A stretch of 64,000 nucleotides of DNA from Miniphocaeibacter halophilus (GTDB lineage Bacteria > Bacillota > Clostridia > Tissierellales > Peptoniphilaceae), in contig NZ_CP066744.1 of assembly GCF_016458825.1 (NCBI RefSeq), positions 1,113,868 to 1,177,867 on the forward strand. Reading direction: 5' to 3'. Under the pieces are notes generated by a model. The model was not told where the DNA came from and ran no database searches. It worked only from the letters and a program-made list of their open reading frames with translations. Both the position numbers and the translations under genes were made by a program. This document shows positions 62,659 through 64,000 of the stretch, piece after piece (position 1 is the first letter of the stretch; the number at the start of each line of letters is the position of its first letter).

Positions 62659-64000
62659 ATGAAGAAACGTTTTAGAGTGCTGGCTTTGGCACTGACCTTA
62701 GTTATGACTCTAACAGCTTGTGGAGGCGGAGGCGCTGAAAAAGAAACCGGTTCTGCAGGTAAAGGAGAAAAAACAACAACAACTTCTGAAAGAAGTGCAA
62801 TAGCAAAACATGAAGGGGACCCTATAGAAGGTGGAGTTTTTAAAATTGGACTAGTAACAGATTCTCCATTTGTAGGTGTATTTTCTGAGATGCTATATCA
62901 AGATAATTTTGATTGGGAAATAATGGGAGATACAATGTATGCAACTTTTGAATCAGGAGCAGACCAAGAAATTAAAAGCTCAGGAGCTGTAGATATTGAA
63001 TTCGATGAAGAAACTAAAACCGTTACTATAGTAAACAAAGACGTTTTTAAATGGTCAGATGGTACTCCTGTAACAGCAGCAGACTGGGAATTTGTATATA
63101 AAGTAATAGGACATCCAGAATATACTGGTATTAGATACGACTCAGATTACATGAATGTTGTAGGAATGGACGAATACCATGCAGGGGAAACAGATGAAAT
63201 CTCTGGAATAGAAATGCCAGATGAAAAAACTATAAAAATTACATTTAAAGAATTTACTCCAGGTATATTATGGGGTGGAGGTATTCCATTTAACCCAGCA
63301 CCTAAACATCAACTAGAAAATATTCCTGTAAAGGATTTAGAAGGTGCACCAGAAGTAAGAGAAACGCCATTATCATCTGGACCTTTTGTAATATCAAAAG
63401 TAACACCAGGTCAAAAAGTAGAATTTGTTAAAAATGAACACTTTTGGAAAGGTGCTCCAAAAATAGATGGAGTAGAGGTTGAAGTTCTTCCTTCATCAAG
63501 TGCCTTAGCTTCTTTAAAATCATCAAAATATGATTATATAACTCCATTACCAGGAGATATTCAATTAGAAGATTTAGAAGATTTAGATGGATACACTATA
63601 TTAGAAAGAGATGAAGCTGCCTACACATATATTGGCTTTAAACTAGGTAAATGGAATGCAGAAAAAAATGAGGTAGAAGTAGATCCAAATGCTAAAATGG
63701 CAGACCCTAATTTAAGAAAAGCAATGGGTTATGCATTGGATAATGATTCAATAGGTGAAAAATTCTATCATGGCTTAAGAAGACAGGCCAATTCATTAAT
63801 AATACCTGTATTTTCTAATTTCCACGATGAGACACTTGAAGGATATAATTATGATCCAGAAAAAGCTAAAAAATTATTAGATGAAGCTGGATTTAAAGAT
63901 GTTGATGGAGACGGATATAGAGAAGACAAAGATGGAAATGAACTAGTAATTAATTTCGCTTCAATGTCTGGAGGAGATATAGCTGAACCTTTAGCAATGG
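62659..64000 (+). CDS. Second oligopeptide-binding lipoprotein, 3' end outside the window
   Basis: The frame opens at ATG 62659 (AAAGAGGAG upstream) and stays open to the right edge (447 codons). It has a lipoprotein signal (KKRFRVLALALTLVMTLTAC, lipobox LTAC) and the SBP_bac_5 domain: KWSDGTPVTAADWEFVY, LSSGPFVISKVTPGQKVEF, ADPNLRKAMGYALDNDSIG, NYDPEKAKKLLDEAGFKD. The N-terminal part after the signal is unlike OppA1 (PIEGGVFKIGLVTDSPFVG), so the two transporters probably prefer different peptides. Confidence 0.92.
   Translation, partial: MKKRFRVLALALTLVMTLTACGGGGAEKETGSAGKGEKTTTTSERSAIAKHEGDPIEGGVFKIGLVTDSPFVGVFSEMLYQDNFDWEIMGDTMYATFESGADQEIKSSGAVDIEFDEETKTVTIVNKDVFKWSDGTPVTAADWEFVYKVIGHPEYTGIRYDSDYMNVVGMDEYHAGETDEISGIEMPDEKTIKITFKEFTPGILWGGGIPFNPAPKHQLENIPVKDLEGAPEVRETPLSSGPFVISKVTPGQKVEFVKNEHFWKGAPKIDGVEVEVLPSSSALASLKSSKYDYITPLPGDIQLEDLEDLDGYTILERDEAAYTYIGFKLGKWNAEKNEVEVDPNAKMADPNLRKAMGYALDNDSIGEKFYHGLRRQANSLIIPVFSNFHDETLEGYNYDPEKAKKLLDEAGFKDVDGDGYREDKDGNELVINFASMSGGDIAEPLAM

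Noticed and set aside
1-64000. CRISPR arrays, tRNA or rRNA genes
   Set aside because: Scanning by eye found no regularly spaced direct repeats with spacers, no tRNA-like cloverleaf and no rRNA-like GC-rich stretch. A dedicated search would be decisive.

Overview
The window comes from a low-GC, strictly anaerobic Firmicute, most like the Tissierellia/Clostridia. The grounds are very AT-rich DNA, strong AGGAGG-type ribosome sites, a selenocysteine formate dehydrogenase, an FprA flavodiiron protein and many Firmicutes-type families. Two perfect parS sites (about 17.07 and 17.14 kb) and a yycJ-rlmH pair (about 51 kb) suggest the region lies near the replication origin. This placement is inferred from sequence recognition alone.

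Layout. 1-6.2 kb: an NAD-linked formate dehydrogenase operon (NuoE-like end, NuoF/HydB-like subunit, a truncated FdhF-like iron-sulfur protein, a rubrerythrin-like protein, and FdhF with an in-frame UGA plus SECIS hairpin). 6.3-16.7 kb: housekeeping and small genes (VanZ-like, GNAT, a redox HxlR regulator with a divergent NAD(P)-binding protein, a MalY/PatB aminotransferase, a radical-SAM/DUF4130 pair, FprA and a TtcA-like enzyme), including two disrupted genes and one unlisted 53-aa exported protein. 17-22.6 kb: a GntR-controlled ABC exporter, an OpuC/EgtU-type importer with fused permease and binding protein, and DUF5996. 23.9-32.8 kb: an L-rhamnose locus (rhaA; then divergently NhaC-type transporter, LacI regulator, GH106 rhamnosidase, rhaB, class II aldolase) with CG-centred operators.

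33.0-50.5 kb is the main discovery candidate: a roughly 17.5-kb mobile island inserted exactly at the 3' end of rlmH, with a degenerate copy of the rlmH 3' end at its far edge. Its core is a primase-helicase gene (frameshifted), a large serine recombinase strongly resembling staphylococcal CcrB/CcrC, a small acidic protein with a CESIE motif resembling the uracil-DNA-glycosylase inhibitor SaUGI, and a DUF1643 protein. This gene content, order and insertion site match the core of a staphylococcal cassette chromosome (SCC), here in a host that does not look like a staphylococcus. Cargo includes a BcgI-like restriction-modification pair, a WYL regulator, an IS3-family element, a TPR/HEPN protein next to a gene broken by a stop codon, an alpha/beta hydrolase and a MarR/DUF6544 pair.

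50.5-64 kb returns to the chromosome: rlmH, yycJ, a CinA C-terminal domain protein, and two adjacent complete oligopeptide ABC transporter operons (oppABCDF, then oppDFBCA with the last gene running off the window). Peptide import and NAD-linked formate metabolism fit an amino-acid-fermenting anaerobe.
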